NCBI GenBank assembly: GCA_037127315.1
Contig: JBBBDQ010000192.1
Coordinates: forward strand, 5,453,501-5,517,500
Source of the DNA: Ascarosepion bandense
Lineage: Eukaryota; Mollusca; Cephalopoda; Sepiida; Sepiidae
DNA length: 64,000 bases
Direction: 5' to 3'
The notes beneath the pieces are model-generated. The model had not been told where the DNA came from, did not search any database, and was given only the letters and a program-made list of their open reading frames with translations. The position numbers were made by a program, and so were the translations under genes. Position 1 is the first letter of the stretch. Every line of letters starts with the position of its first letter. Of the stretch, positions 52,810 through 64,000 are shown piece by piece.

Positions 52810-53575
52810 TAGCTATCAGAAGACAAACCTTATCAACCTATATGAATCCTGTAGCTGCACAACATGATAACAATTTTCTTATGTGTATTAAAAATAAGTT
52901 TAAGTTGCTAGACATTACAAAATTTCTATTTATAGATGAAATTAATCTAAAATCTTATTTTGATTACAAAGGTGGTAATGTTGTTGGCTAAGCCAACAAC
53001 AGCAATGAGTCTGCAACAGATATGTTTTGCTTTTATATTTAGCAGTGAAATCTCATGATACAAGGATGTTGTACATATTATGCCAAATTTATTTGACATA
53101 GTTAAATGTATAATAATTATTCTGGAAGAGATCGGTTTTAGATCAGTCATAACACATAATATTGCAATAAATAAGAAAGCTATATCTATATCCAGCAAAA
53201 CTTTCAATTGTATATTCACATCCAGTTATGAAATCTAGACCTATTTTCTTCATATTCAATTTAGTTTCTTATATAGAAACAATTGGTTTGTCAAAAGGAT
53301 GTAACTAAATGCATAATATTCCCAAAACTTTGTCTTAATGAATATCAGGATTTAGATAATATCCAAATTGCTCCATTTTGTACTTTACAGAAGCTTCATG
53401 CCCTTAAATCTCAGTTAATTTTTAAATATTGCTATAGATTGACCTCAAAGGCTCTTTCTTCTACTAGTCTTGAAAGGCAAAATATTTCATTAATTTTGCA
53501 AATTTTTAACCAATGCACTATTTATAGATTGCTGACCTTAGAGAAACAAATGTTCACATTATGAATCTTTTTTTC
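52810..53575 (+). pseudogene. P-element-type (THAP) DNA transposase relic
   Basis: KFLFIDEINLKSYFDYKGGN with VVG follows near 52918-52985; the IDE carries an acidic residue typical of P-element transposase cores. After stops: ILEEIGFRSVITHNIAINKKA near 53125-53180. The last open frame, 53283-53564, has CIIFPKLCLNEYQDLD, IAPFCTLQKLHALKSQLI and LERQNISLILQIFNQ. The order matches P-type transposases of invertebrates. The N-terminal THAP finger is not visible. Frameshifts and stops make it dead. Confidence 0.6.
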
Positions 53576-54113
53576 TTACTTTTGTGAAATTTTTCCTTGT
53601 GAATTTTTAATTATTATTTTTAACTTCTAAAAATGTTTGTGCTTGCTATTTGTAACTGTAATTATATTATACTATACAGACCCTTTTTTTGTTCTTTGTT
53701 TTTACAATTTTATTTGTATTTCTTCTTTAATTTGGTTTATTTTTAGTTTTTTTTATTGTGTGTATATTATTATGTGGATATATGTCCTCTTTTAGTTATA
53801 TGTTTGTGTGTGTTTATTTTGTGTATGATTATATTTATTCTCTTGATTGTTCTTGTATATTATTTTTTGTATGTGTAATTTGGTGTATGTGTTCTTTATT
53901 TTTGTGATGTTTCCATTATCTGTTGCCTCTTCAATGTTTAACTGTATGCACCTCTACCATTCACCTAACCTTTTTTTCCTCTCTCTGCCAACATTTATTT
54001 TTATTTAATATTCTGAGGTAAATTTGATTTTTCAGGTTTGAAGCAGTTTGTAATTTTTGCAACTGCTGAAATAAATTCTAGATTTATAACCACTTAATCA
54101 TTTCTTAAGTTTT

Positions 54114-54117
<4 letters not shown>
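53576..54117. other. T-rich stretch, no gene recognised
   Basis: Long T-rich runs on the + strand; no motif. Confidence 0.4.
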
Positions 54118-54153
<36 letters not shown>

Positions 54154-54258
54154 ATTATGTTTTAGAACATGTACATAATTTCTTCTATATATGTCCTCTT
54201 CCCTACAATCATATGTTTGTTTCAGTGTTTGGATTTAAACACTTCCTCTATACTCACT

Positions 54259-54315
<57 letters not shown>
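54118..54315. repeat. Two (TA)n arrays
   Basis: TA runs at about 54118-54148 and 54261-54315, separated by about 110 bp. Confidence 0.9.
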
Positions 54316-54319
<4 letters not shown>

Positions 54320-54479
54320 CCTGTCACATTTGGGGTGGGGCGGTTTGGATTTTTTTTTCTATTTTAATGAAAGATCTTCAATAGGAGGCAGATGAATATA
54401 TATGTTGTCATCATTTTAGATGGCACAACATCAATATTTTTCTGTCATTTGTTTATGGTACAGGCCCACTTGTCATTGA

Positions 54480-54870
54480 ATAATGTTTGATATAAAAGCT
54501 GAAATTTGGTTTCTTTCTTTTCTAATGTAATTTAAAAAATATTCTATGAAAATATAATAATTTTATGGAATAATTCATAAATAAAAACAGATTTTTAATC
54601 TATTTATTCTTTGTTCTTTCTTTATTTAAAGATGTAAAGTAGGAATGGAAGCCTGGTTTGCTTTTCTTCATCTAATAGGAAAAATTATTCTGTCAGTTTC
54701 AATTGTCAGCATCATAACTTTACAGAATAAAACATTTTCATAATAATATTGTTTGCCTGTTTTATTCTTTATTTTTATAAATTAATATTGAATTAAGTTC
54801 TAAGATGAAATTTGAACCCTGCTTTCTTTTTTTTAAAGTTGTAATTTAAAAAGTATTCTATACTAAAAGA
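54480..54870 (+). repeat. Diverged tandem repeat, about 165-bp unit
   Basis: GAAATTTGGTTTCTTTCTTT near 54501, GGAAGCCTGGTTTGCTTTTC near 54646 and AAATTTGAACCCTGCTTTC near 54807 lie in similar flanks (ATTTAAAAAATATTCTAT against ATTTAAAAAGTATTCTAT). Confidence 0.4.
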
Positions 54871-55348
54871 AAAAGCCTACAAATTTATTTTCAGCTGCTT
54901 TGCTTTGGCTTATACTATGTGTGGTGATGTCATGTTTAATCAAGCAGGCCTTCTACCTAGGTGGTGTTTGGTCCCCTCAGAACTTGGAATCAAAGGAATA
55001 TAATCATAAAATTAGATCACTCAATCAAGTTAAAATTTATAAAAAATTAGTCATTAAATATGAAATGAATATTTACAAACAGAATGAATAAAATACTATC
55101 GTCAAATATATATAGCATCATTTTATTTTTGATTATTGTTGTAAAAAAGGTTTGATAAATCATAGGTGAAATCAACTATGCAAACCAATTAGTCAAAAAT
55201 AAACAAAATGAAATAATCATTATGACTAAGTTATATTCATAAATACAGTATTACAGCATCCTATAAAGTGTTCCTTTTTTTTTTTTTTTTTTTGTCAATG
55301 AAGAGCACTCCTGGAGAGGTTTGGGCTTGAAAGTTAGATTGAAGTTTC

Positions 55349-55626
55349 ATTCAGTCAGTTAAGTGCTATATGTGATACATGCTTGGGCAATCATGTTTCG
55401 AAAAAAACATAACTGACTGAGCAGAAGATTTTTCTACAGTAGGTTGCCATTACTTTCTGCAGTAGACTACCAATGCTATAGAACCCAATATATTTTGCTA
55501 TTTAACCCATTGCTGGAGGGAGAAACAATGGATTAATATCTTCCCCAAGTGAATGCAACAAATTCAACTGGAATTTGAACTCTGCTCTATCAATTACTCA
55601 TTCCAAGCTGCTATCCACTGCCCCAC
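55349..55626 (-). mobile_element. tRNA-derived SINE, full length, diverged
   Basis: The minus strand follows the family from TTGTGGGGCAGTGGATAGC (A box) and GAGTTCAAATTCCAG (B box) to AACTGACTGAAT. Flanks AGATTGAAGTTT (55337-55348) and AGATTGGAATTT form a target-site duplication with two changes. Confidence 0.75.
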
Positions 55627-55639
55627 AATGCAGATTGGA

Positions 55640-56765
55640 ATTTAGGAAAAAAAAAAAAAAAAAAGAAAGAAAGAGATAAAAGCAAAAATGAAGTAAAATT
55701 ATGAACAGTGAGAGGTTAGTAATGTCCCCAGTGTGGGATTAAGTTCAGATATATGTATTTGTTACGGGGCTTAGGAATCTATTGGTATATTATTAACTAC
55801 TGAGATTTAACTTAGTACAAGTTGTGATATTACCTAGCAACTAAAATATTGAGCAGGAAATTAATTTACTCTTGTCACAGCGAATTTTATGATATATATT
55901 TTATGATATAACACTAAGAAGTCTGAAGATTGCATTGAATTGTGGAACTGACAGTCACCATGTAGTGCTATTCCTATGTCCGCACTAACTATATCTATAT
56001 TTATGAGTATGTGTGTGTTTTATGCATACTTATAAATTTATGTTGCTACAAAATGGATTATATGAGATTTTTCCTATTTTCATTAAAAGATTTACTAAAT
56101 TTAATATATTCTTTTTTTAAACTTAAAAATTAATAGGTTTTTACCTTCATTTTCTATTTTAGTTGTTATAACAAAATATATATGTAATTCACTTATGATG
56201 TGTGTGTTAGTATAGGTCTATACCCAAGATAAGGTGAGTCTTTAATTTTTTGAGAAATGCAGGTTTTATGTCTACAAGGTGTATCATATTTAAAATTATA
56301 TTCCTACCCTTGTTGATATCAAATTAAATTTGATCACCTTATGATTTAGTTTATATCTACATCAAAACATTGTCTGCCTTTGATTAAAAGAAGACATCCG
56401 CTGTAAAAACAACTGAATACTTTGCTTCTTGTGTTTATGGCACCATGACTTCATTTACCTTTTTTATCTGACTTTCTTTTCTCTAAATTCCTTACCAACA
56501 ACAGATGACATGTTTGTATTACTATTTCCATTCTGAGAGCAGATATAAAATACTCACAAGTATTAAAATATAATACTTAACCATTTTAATCTTAGACAGA
56601 TCTCTTTTTATTACAAGATCTTAACCTCCCTATTTATGTATTGATAACACTTATTACTGATCGTGTAACAAACGCTCTTTCACAGCCATGTTAAAAGTTG
56701 GTATTTCTTGAATTTGCATGTATACAGGTGGTGATGGATTAATTGTTGTCTAAATTACGCAAAAA
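55640..56765. other. No gene recognised
   Basis: Poly-A tract near 55649-55664; otherwise AT-rich DNA. Confidence 0.4.
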
Positions 56766-56769
56766 TGAA

Positions 56770-56865
56770 AATAACACTAACTCTTTTTCTCACAGATGGT
56801 GTTCAACTGACCCTATTATACTGTGCAGTTGATAGAATCAAAAACAAACAACATGCATGTGCAAA
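56770..56865 (+). repeat. Unclassified interspersed repeat, copy 2
   Basis: CTCTTTTTCTCACAGATGGT, TCAACTGACCCTATTATACT and CAAAAACAAACAACATGCAT follow 31640-31740 (minus) in the same order. Confidence 0.5.
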
Positions 56866-56955
56866 TTTAAAAATATATATTGCGACAATTTACCCATCGC
56901 ATCCTGTTTAGAGCTTCCAACACATCTCATATTTCAGAGTGTGCTTTAAATTACA

Positions 56956-56982
56956 TATATGTGTGTGTGTGTGTGTGTGTGT
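56956..56982. repeat. (GT)n microsatellite
   Basis: About 13 GT units. Confidence 0.85.
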
Positions 56983-57384
56983 GAACAGCAGTCTCTCTTT
57001 TATGCAGGTCTCATTGAAAATGATAGACAAAGCATTATTATTAAGTTTTTTATATAATTTTTTGTCATGCTTTAAAAATTTTTTTTATTTTCAAAGCACA
57101 AATTATATAGGAACTGTCCAAATGTTTTGTCTTTCTGAGTGTTTTTGGCTATACTTTTAGCCATTATTTAGAGTGAATTTTATTTTATGTGTAACTGAAT
57201 ATATGTAGTGTTTATGTATATAGAGTCATGTGTGTGTTATATTCTGAACATAGTAGGCACATTGCTACCATGTTCACAATTGATATTATTAATTGTTGCA
57301 TTTTGCTTTTTATTAATAATGCTTCCATTATTGTCAACCTTTTTTGCATTACACACATAAAAGCATTATCCAGATGCAAAAAGG

Positions 57385-57389
<5 letters not shown>

Positions 57390-57422
<33 letters not shown>
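57390..57422. repeat. (TA)n microsatellite, target of the Tc1 element
   Basis: TA run directly abutting the left end of the Tc1 inverted repeat. Confidence 0.9.
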
Positions 57423-57425
<3 letters not shown>

Positions 57426-59024
57426 GCGGCCATAATATAAGGAACAGAAACAACTAAGACAATTATGTGTATTACTTAAAAAGTAATGCATGATTAGCAA
57501 TGAAATTTTTACCGAATAAACATTAGGATGTAATGCATAAATATTATACAAAGTTACAAAAATTTACATAATAGTTTTTTTTTAAATAAAGATTAAATGG
57601 AACAAAGGAAATAAGCTGCTGGACAGAAGTTAAGGAACAATCTTGTTAATAATTGATTGTGAACAAAATATCAACAAAATTTAATATTTGGTAAACATCC
57701 CCTTATTTTCAATGACTTCTCTGCATCGTCAGCAACATCATCTAATTAATTTCTTGCAAAAATCAGCAATAATTTCTTCTCATTCATCTTTCAATAACTC
57801 TCATAGGTGATCCTGGTTTTTCAGGTTTCTTTTCTGAGCCCTTTCTCCAATTATCTTCCAAACATTTTCTATTGGATTCAGGTCAGGGCTCTGGGCTAGC
57901 CACTTCATTAGGGTGATTCCTCTTCTTCAAATAAAGCCATAACCTTCTGAGCCTTGTGGCAAGGTGCATTGTCCTGCATGAAAATAGGAAATTCATAAAG
58001 ATTATGGTGTAATCTTGTTACCACATGCTGCTGAAGAAACCTTTTGTAAATCTCAGCATTGATATTGCCATGTACGCGGATGATAGGGCCAACTCCTGCA
58101 GATAAAATCATTTCCCACACCATCACACTGCTGCCACCAAACTTAACGGTTTTCTTGACACATTCAGAAGACAGTCTTTTACCTGTTCTATGCCGTATGT
58201 AAGTTCTGCCCTCAGAACCAAATACGGTAAACTTGGACTTGTCACTTAAATGAACTGTATCCCATTGTGCGTCAGTCCAAACAACATGTTCTCTTGCATA
58301 CTTGAGGTGTGCCCTTTGGTTTCATTTTGAAATGAGAGGCTTCGAAGCTGAAATACGAACATTTTTTAACCTGTGAGCAACCGTTTTCCTTGAGATCTTA
58401 TTATCTGTCTCTTCATTAAATTTACGGGCAATTGATGTAGCAGTTTCAACACGTTTTTTTGTAGATATTCTAACAATTCTTTAATCTTCTTTTTGCAATA
58501 TTTTTGGAGGTCTGCCAGTTTTTGGTTTTGCATCTAACGTTTTATCAGTTTTATATCTGCAAATTACACGATGAATGACACTTTTAGACCTATGAACAAT
58601 ATCAGAAATTTCTGAAATTGACTTTTTTCTTGATAGTTAGCAATAATGAGTTTTTTTTCTTCAAAAGAGAGCGTTTTGCATGTGGAATTTGCCATATTGC
58701 TTAAAAATAAAGTCCTAATGACAAAATGAACATTTACTTATTGTTGAAAAGCTCCATCGAGCTTTTTAATAATGTAAATTAAAGTTTATGCAAATTATTA
58801 ACATTGTTCCTTAACTTTTGTCCAGTAGCTTATTACCTTTGTTCCATTTAATCTTTATTTAAAAAAAAATATTATGTAAATATTTGTAACTTTGTATAAT
58901 ATTTATGCATTACACCCTAATCTTTATTTGGTCAAAATTTCATTACTACGCATTACTTTTTAAGTAATACACATATTTATGTCTTTGTTGTTTCTGTTAC
59001 TTATATTATGGCTGCTACTGTACA
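57421..59024 (-). mobile_element. Tc1-type transposon with ~220-bp inverted repeats
   Basis: Outer ends GGCGGCCATAATATAAG (57424) and CTTATATTATGGCTGCTACT (ending near 59019) are inverse copies. The pairing continues to about 57645 and 58805. Each arm has an inner motif, GCTGGACAGAAGTTAAGGAA, echoing the outer TAATATAAGGAAC, an IR/DR layout as in other Tc1 elements. TA flanks both ends. Confidence 0.85.
57681..58695 (-). pseudogene. Tc1-type transposase, DD34E, frameshifted
   Basis: Starts at ATG (58695-58693) with MANSTCKTLSFEEKK, followed by a helix-turn-helix region and GRPPKIL. Catalytic region: FSDKSKFTVFGSEGRTYIRH (first Asp) near 58240, then GGSSVMVWEMILSAGVGP and IFMQDNAPCHKAQ (second Asp) near 57985, then AQSPDLNPIE (Glu) near 57880. 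It ends with ENKGMFTKY and TAA at 57683-57681. The length of about 338 codons is normal for the family and all three acidic residues remain, but about four frameshifts or stops interrupt the frame. It cuts and pastes between TA sites. Confidence 0.85.
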
Positions 59025-59094
59025 AAAGTAAGTGAACCCCTAAGATAATGTTAAAAAGTTGATAATCAACACATCTTAATTAAACCATATATTC

Positions 59095-59420
59095 ATTAAG
59101 GAACACTTTTATTAAACCAATTACAACCACTGCCAAAGAAAGGAGAAGAGATGGATGCGAATCAAGTAGATAGAAGGTGGTAATTGATGTTACATTTAAA
59201 TTTTTAGAGATTGTAGTTATCAGGGAAGCAAGCAAACAGAAATGAGTTCCACAAATGGGAAGTGAGAGAAAGGTAACTGTTAGAGTAGAAGAGGGGTTAA
59301 ATTTAACTATTTCAATGGTAAAAGGGCACAGCCTTGATGCCAGTCTATTACCACATGCGAATACATGTGGTCATGGCATCAGGAAAAGAAGCTCGGCAGT
59401 GCAGTAGCCATGAAAATACT
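59095..59420 (-). mobile_element. CR1/Jockey-group LINE, 3' fragment
   Basis: The minus strand reads CCATTTGTGGAACTCATTTC, CTTGCTTCCCTGATAACTAC and AATCTCTAAAAATTTAAATG, the same order as 23140-23220. It ends in TGGTTGTAATTGGTTTAATA. Confidence 0.6.
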
Positions 59421-59567
59421 TGTAGAAAAGACATAGGGAAGCCACATCACAACAATGAGAAGGTAACTGAAAGTAAGCTGCCAAGTCTGGATCCTTCCAT
59501 CTATACTCAGTCTATTCATATCTATCTCAGTCTGTTCATGTCTGTTTTGTGTCTAAGTTTGTCCGTC

Positions 59568-59572
59568 TGTTT

Positions 59573-59602
<30 letters not shown>
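59568..59602. repeat. (ATCT)n microsatellite
   Basis: About eight ATCT units. Confidence 0.85.
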
Positions 59603-59604
<2 letters not shown>

Positions 59605-60279
59605 AAGTGTGGGGAAATAATATCTTCATCCTTGTTGGTTTTATAACTATGTATGATTATCACACTAATCTTGAGATAAACTTCCATATCATTTCACAAA
59701 TTTTTTGAACTAATAGTCTCTTCCTTGCTGGTTTTGTCATTTCATTTTAGTTATTCCTTTCTGTAGTCTTTCTTTCCTATTGTCAAATATTTCTTAAAGG
59801 AAAAAATCAACAGCAGAAAAGAGATCACAATAGATAACAAAAAAGGGCATTTTTGTTGTCAATACAAACTCAAAGCAGATCAAAAATATTAAAAGTTTCC
59901 TATAGTCTAGTCATGAGTTACACAAATTTAGATTCAACTCTACTGACCCTTTGTTTGTTCTACCATAGTATTTTTAGATTTGAAATCTAATTACAGAGTG
60001 CAAAGGTCCTTAAAAATGTAGCTGTTTACAAAATTTAGTTTCCTCACAGATAAACTCAGTACTATGTCACTCATTGAGAACTGGATCTGCACTACTTGGG
60101 TTGAGACTAGTAAATTAACCATCACTCTATTTCAAGTTGGCCAAAACTCTCTTTAAATCTCCTAGTTGAAGATTTTGTAAATTCAACTTTATGTATGTTA
60201 TGGTCATGAAACTCAAGTTAGAAATTAGTATATTTTTTGTAAAAAAAAAAAACCTTTTAAAAAATATTTACCTTAATCT

Positions 60280-60705
60280 AGCACAAAGGTACAAGTGTAG
60301 GAAACTTGGTGAGAATTAAACTCACTGTTAGTAGTAATAAACTATAAGAGTATTGTATGAATAAATAACTGTACATCAGTCAGGTACCTTTTCATTAAGA
60401 TTAGCTTTGTCTAACACAAAGCCACAAAAATAGAGCATCCAGATGAGTATTGAACTCACTACAGTTGTCATGGTTTGTTAACCTTTGGTCTGGTACCTAA
60501 GTTATTTAGTAATCTTAGTGTAGTATGGTACTGGATGATGAATATGGGGATTGAACTGATTACAGGTGAAAGATTTCCCTGTTAATATTTACTAGGCTTA
60601 GCCTCATCTTAAACAAGCCTAGTGGTTTTTAGGGTTGAACTCACTGTAGTAATTCCAGCCTGTGAGACAGGCTTGCTAACTACTTCACCATGGCAAGATG
60701 CTACG
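60280..60705 (-). repeat. Cluster of degenerate tRNA-like SINE heads
   Basis: On the minus strand B-box-like phrases recur: GAGTTTAATTCTC (near 60315), GAGTTCAATACTC (near 60450), CAGTTCAATCCCC (near 60560) and GAGTTCAACCCTA (near 60640). The last is preceded by A-box-like GGTGAAGTAGTTAGCAAG. The spacing is about 80-135 bp. The family resembles the SINE at 34985-35111. Confidence 0.5.
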
Positions 60706-61177
60706 AAGGAAAGTTATTTTTATAGAAATAGCATCAGTTATTATATTTATCTTAAGTTCAAAAATGGTATCACGACTTATCAGGAGCACAGAAAAGCTTT
60801 CAGTCTGACTAAAAAGTGATTCCAAATAAAGAATTTTGATGTTTGGCCATTTAGTTAAATTTTAGGAAGTAGGTTGAGCCGAGAACTTTTCAGCTCTTCC
60901 TCGTATTGCTGGGAACCTTTACCTTTAGTGGTTCGGCATTATTAATTTGAATAAGAAATTAAAAACAAATAACACAAGTTAAGAAGAACTGAAAAATAAA
61001 AACAAAAAATATTAATAAAAATTTTTAAAATTTTATTTTTAGTTGATTGATTTTCTGAAATTATTGAAAATAAACAAAAAAAAATCTCCGACTCTTTGAG
61101 ATTAGATACTAGTGTTATATTCATTGCAACATGTTGGACCAGTTCCTTCATTTTTTTGACATTGTAACCTCTGACGA
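60706..61177. other. No gene recognised
   Basis: AT-rich; the open frame on the minus strand at 60942-61262 is SINE sequence plus A/T runs. Confidence 0.4.
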
Positions 61178-61467
61178 TGTGTGTTGTGATGCAGTGGATA
61201 TCGACTCGGAACGACAAATCGGGGTGCCGAGTTCGAATTCCAGTTGAATTCCTCATATTCACTTATGCACTTGGGAAAGGTATTAATCCGTCTCTTCCCT
61301 CCAGTTATGGGTTAAATAATAGGACAGATTGGGTTCTATAGCCTTGGTTGGCAACCAGTCTACTGCATAAAGCAATGGCAACCTACTGCGGGATAATCTT
61401 CTGCCCAGTCAGTCATGTTTTGAGACATGATCGCCCATGTATCATGTATGGCACTTAACTGACTGAC
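61178..61467 (+). mobile_element. tRNA-derived SINE, full length
   Basis: The + strand shows the family in order: A box TGATGCAGTGGATATCG, CGGAACGACAAATCGGG, B box GAGTTCGAATTCC, GGGAAAGGTATTAATC, CAGTTATGGGTTAAATAATA, GGGTTCTATAGCCTTGG, CAACCTACTGCGGGATAATC, CCCAGTCAGTCATG, ending CACTTAACTGACTGACC. The head is like a tRNA and is driven by Pol III boxes. A CCTCTG repeat at both sides may be a short target duplication. Confidence 0.85.
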
Positions 61468-61888
61468 CCTCTGGCCAGAAGGTTGGGATTATGACATGAT
61501 GTTAAAAAGACAACAGAAATAAGTCACTTATTATTTCTTCTTTAATATCACTTATTATAAGTGATCTGACAGAATCATTTATGTAAAAAAAGAAAAGGTA
61601 AATAAATTAAATTTATTTTTCTAAATTCCTTTAAAAATTCATAGGAAAAAATTCATCAAATGGTATCAGAATTTCAGAACTTTTAAAAATCAGACACAGG
61701 AGAAAATATAGGCAATGTAAATAGTAGTATCACTCTTTCTTTTACAATGTGTTCTCGAGTGAGTATTCAGTAACACTAGAGAGGTTAGACTTTTGAAAAA
61801 CTATGGCCTGTGAATTTGATGAGCACCTTAAAAAATTTTGTCATTGACCAAACTAAAAAGCAAGCTTACTAAAATATTTATCAATATC

Positions 61889-61891
61889 ACA

Positions 61892-61943
<52 letters not shown>
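61889..61943. repeat. (ATCT)n microsatellite
   Basis: About 13 TATC units. Confidence 0.95.
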
Positions 61944-62199
61944 ATACACTACAGCACTACACTTACAGTCTCAGAGTCACACACATGAATGGAAAGTGAA
62001 GTCAGTTGTAGCTTGGTGCACTTATTTTTAAAAATTTCACTGTAATATTTGAAATTTGACTGATATTGTTACTGTGTTAAGCTAAAGAAAGAGATAGTGT
62101 TGAAAAAAAATATACCATGTACGTTTTTAGATTTATTGATTGATTTATGTTGGTGGAAATCAAGTTTCTCACCCACAAATTAGCCACAGTGCAGATTGC

Positions 62200-62430
62200 A
62201 GATAGATGTCAGACGATTTACAGACCCCGTTTACTGCATCTGATGTTGATGTAAAATTGTAAAATGTGACACGAACGTGATTTGGAAATGTGAACGAAAT
62301 TGAAATAGGAATGAACGGGCAAAAAAAGTTTGAGAATCTCGCGACTGCTCAAGCGGTTTTTGATGATGCAACGGACACTGGCAAGAGAAAGTTTTATCAG
62401 CTGTTTCGACGCAGTACCACACGCACACAA
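62200..62430. other. CpG-richer patch in CpG-poor DNA
   Basis: About a dozen CG dinucleotides within 230 bp (e.g. GACACGAACGTGATTTGG, AATCTCGCGACTG, TGTTTCGACGCAG), which is much denser than the surroundings. It could be an unmethylated promoter or first exon. No protein is recognised in the frames across it. Confidence 0.35.
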
Positions 62431-62540
62431 AGGGAGAGAGGGGGAGAGGGAGAGAGAGGGAGAAGAGAGAGTGAAATGCATTGACTGTGTGACAGTTTTT
62501 AAATCTATTTTTAAAACAAAACAGTTTTAAAAACTAAGAC

Positions 62541-62554
62541 ATTTGTTCGTTTCT

Positions 62555-62612
<58 letters not shown>
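62541..62612. repeat. (ATCT)n array
   Basis: About 18 units. Confidence 0.95.
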
Positions 62613-62613
<1 letters not shown>

Positions 62614-62769
62614 AAAATCCTCATCAGCTATGAACTTCATAGCTATGAGGAATGTGAACGAATACGAAATTAAAATTGAACAAATTGAGTTTGAGTTTCA
62701 TCAAAAAAAAGGATTGTTTACTTTTTTAGTACAGGTAGAAAGAAACAGATTTAAAGACTTAAAAAAGTG

Positions 62770-62820
62770 TCTCTACAGATCTGCTAAATCAGATATCCAA
62801 AGAGACACTTAAAAACGAAC

Positions 62821-62862
<42 letters not shown>

Positions 62863-62870
62863 CATATGAC
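62770..62870. repeat. Inverted phrase and (GATA)n array
   Basis: GTGTCTCTACAGATCT near 62768 is partly inverse to GATATCCAAAGAGACACTT near 62792. A (GATA)n array of ten units follows. Confidence 0.75.
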
Positions 62871-63006
62871 CTGACTGAGGTAAAACAGACAGATGGATAG
62901 ACAGATAGATAGATGAACAGATGAATAGATTAAAAAAATAGGCATACATACATTTAGGGTATGACTTGAACAGATTGAAACCGAAGGTAGATGAACTGAA
63001 TAGATT

Positions 63007-63007
<1 letters not shown>

Positions 63008-63069
<62 letters not shown>

Positions 63070-63077
63070 ACGAATTG

Positions 63078-63122
<45 letters not shown>
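63008..63122. repeat. Two (GATA)n arrays
   Basis: GATA arrays at about 63008-63068 and 63082-63122, separated by AACGAATTGA. Confidence 0.95.
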
Positions 63123-63123
<1 letters not shown>

Positions 63124-63223
63124 GCTTAGACTAAGAAGACTATCACTATATGAACTTTCTCTCTAAAACCAAATAGGAGTGAGAGATAAATAAATATAAT
63201 TTCAGTCTGTTTCTCTCCCTCTC

Positions 63224-63226
63224 TCC

Positions 63227-63265
<39 letters not shown>
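63224..63265. repeat. (CT)n tract
   Basis: About 20 CT units. Confidence 0.9.
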
Positions 63266-63267
<2 letters not shown>

Positions 63268-63387
63268 TCATAAACAAATTTACATGCTAGAAAATGATTA
63301 GAAAAATAATTGGAATAAAAAAACAGCTTGTAAAAATATGATGAAATTATCGGGGCACGCCTAACACGGCAAGATTGTAATGTAACT

Positions 63388-63426
63388 GTAACAACTACTT
63401 ACTAGTAACTAGTAAGTAGTTGTTAC
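63388..63426. repeat. 39-nt near-perfect palindrome
   Basis: GTAACAACTACTTACTAGT (63388-63406) and its exact inverse (63408-63426) around a single base. AATGTAACTGT and ACAGTTACATT extend the pairing outward with a 4-nt asymmetry. Confidence 0.9.
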
Positions 63427-63631
63427 ACTACAGTTACATTAACTAGTTACTAGGATTTAAAATGAATTACTACTGTTTTTTATCGAAATCATGAAAAGTT
63501 CATTTTCGAAAAATGTAACATTGTTTAACGCACAAGTACTTTCTTTTCCTTTTCAAAGTTGTATGTAAACATTAGTAAACAATTAGAATACTTGAGGAAG
63601 ATAACTAAGTCAACAATGAACAGACAGACGA

Positions 63632-64000
<369 letters not shown>

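Overview
This is a window of AT-rich, repeat-saturated animal DNA with no dense gene content. The repeat families point to a cephalopod mollusc, most likely an octopus. The pointers are several copies of a roughly 300-bp tRNA-derived SINE, a CR1/Jockey-group LINE with a conserved 3' end, many (TA)n and (GATA)n arrays, Penelope-like elements, mariner and Tc1 relics, a P-element relic and a copia-type LTR element. The organism assignment is inference from families recognised by eye; no database was searched.

Layout. 1-9.5 kb: a Helitron end, a repeat carrying a decayed hammerhead-ribozyme core, LINE tails, hairpins and old SINEs. 9.5-12.8 kb: a Penelope-like retroelement (PLE) with RT and GIY-YIG regions, preceded by inverted arms that each hold a decayed hammerhead, followed by another hammerhead-like site, and split by a SINE. 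13-19 kb: LINE C-terminal relics and a Tc1-type MITE. 20.2-23.5 kb: the largest LINE copy, with an internal duplication. 24-28.6 kb: SINEs, a diverged tandem repeat, a hammerhead-bearing repeat next to a second LINE copy, and foldbacks. 30.2-30.3 kb: the only convincing host coding segment, one 109-bp exon on the minus strand. 31-37 kb: transposase relic, polypurine block, a ribozyme-bearing tRNA-like SINE and a foldback. 38.8-45.2 kb: SINE and three mariner relics. 45.4-46.1 kb: a second ribozyme/tRNA-like element flanked by two hammerhead motifs, then a tRNA-Leu-like gene. 46.5-51.1 kb: a decayed copia element with both LTRs and a SINE inside. 52.6-53.6 kb: palindromic array and P-element transposase relic. 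57.4-59.0 kb: Tc1 element with about 220-bp inverted repeats. 59-64 kb: LINE tail, SINEs, a CpG-richer patch and long GATA arrays.

Main observation: hammerhead ribozyme (HHR) architecture recurs in at least three unrelated repeat contexts. The best is a roughly 290-300 bp element that joins RNA polymerase III A and B boxes to a complete HHR about 35 bp downstream (34.5-34.8 kb). A sibling at 45.4-45.7 kb has two HHRs in direct orientation exactly 305 nt apart, the geometry expected of a retrozyme or Schistosoma Smα-like element processed into monomers or circles. Other HHRs sit in a second repeat family (26.8 kb) and in PLE-linked arms (9.6, 10.3 and 12.4 kb). Several decayed copies lost the core in the same way, GAAA to AAAA after a C, consistent with CpG deamination.

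The coding relics are self-contained transposable elements. Only the exon, the tRNA-like gene and perhaps the CpG-richer patch look like host sequence, so the window is probably intron or intergenic DNA of a large, long-intron gene region.
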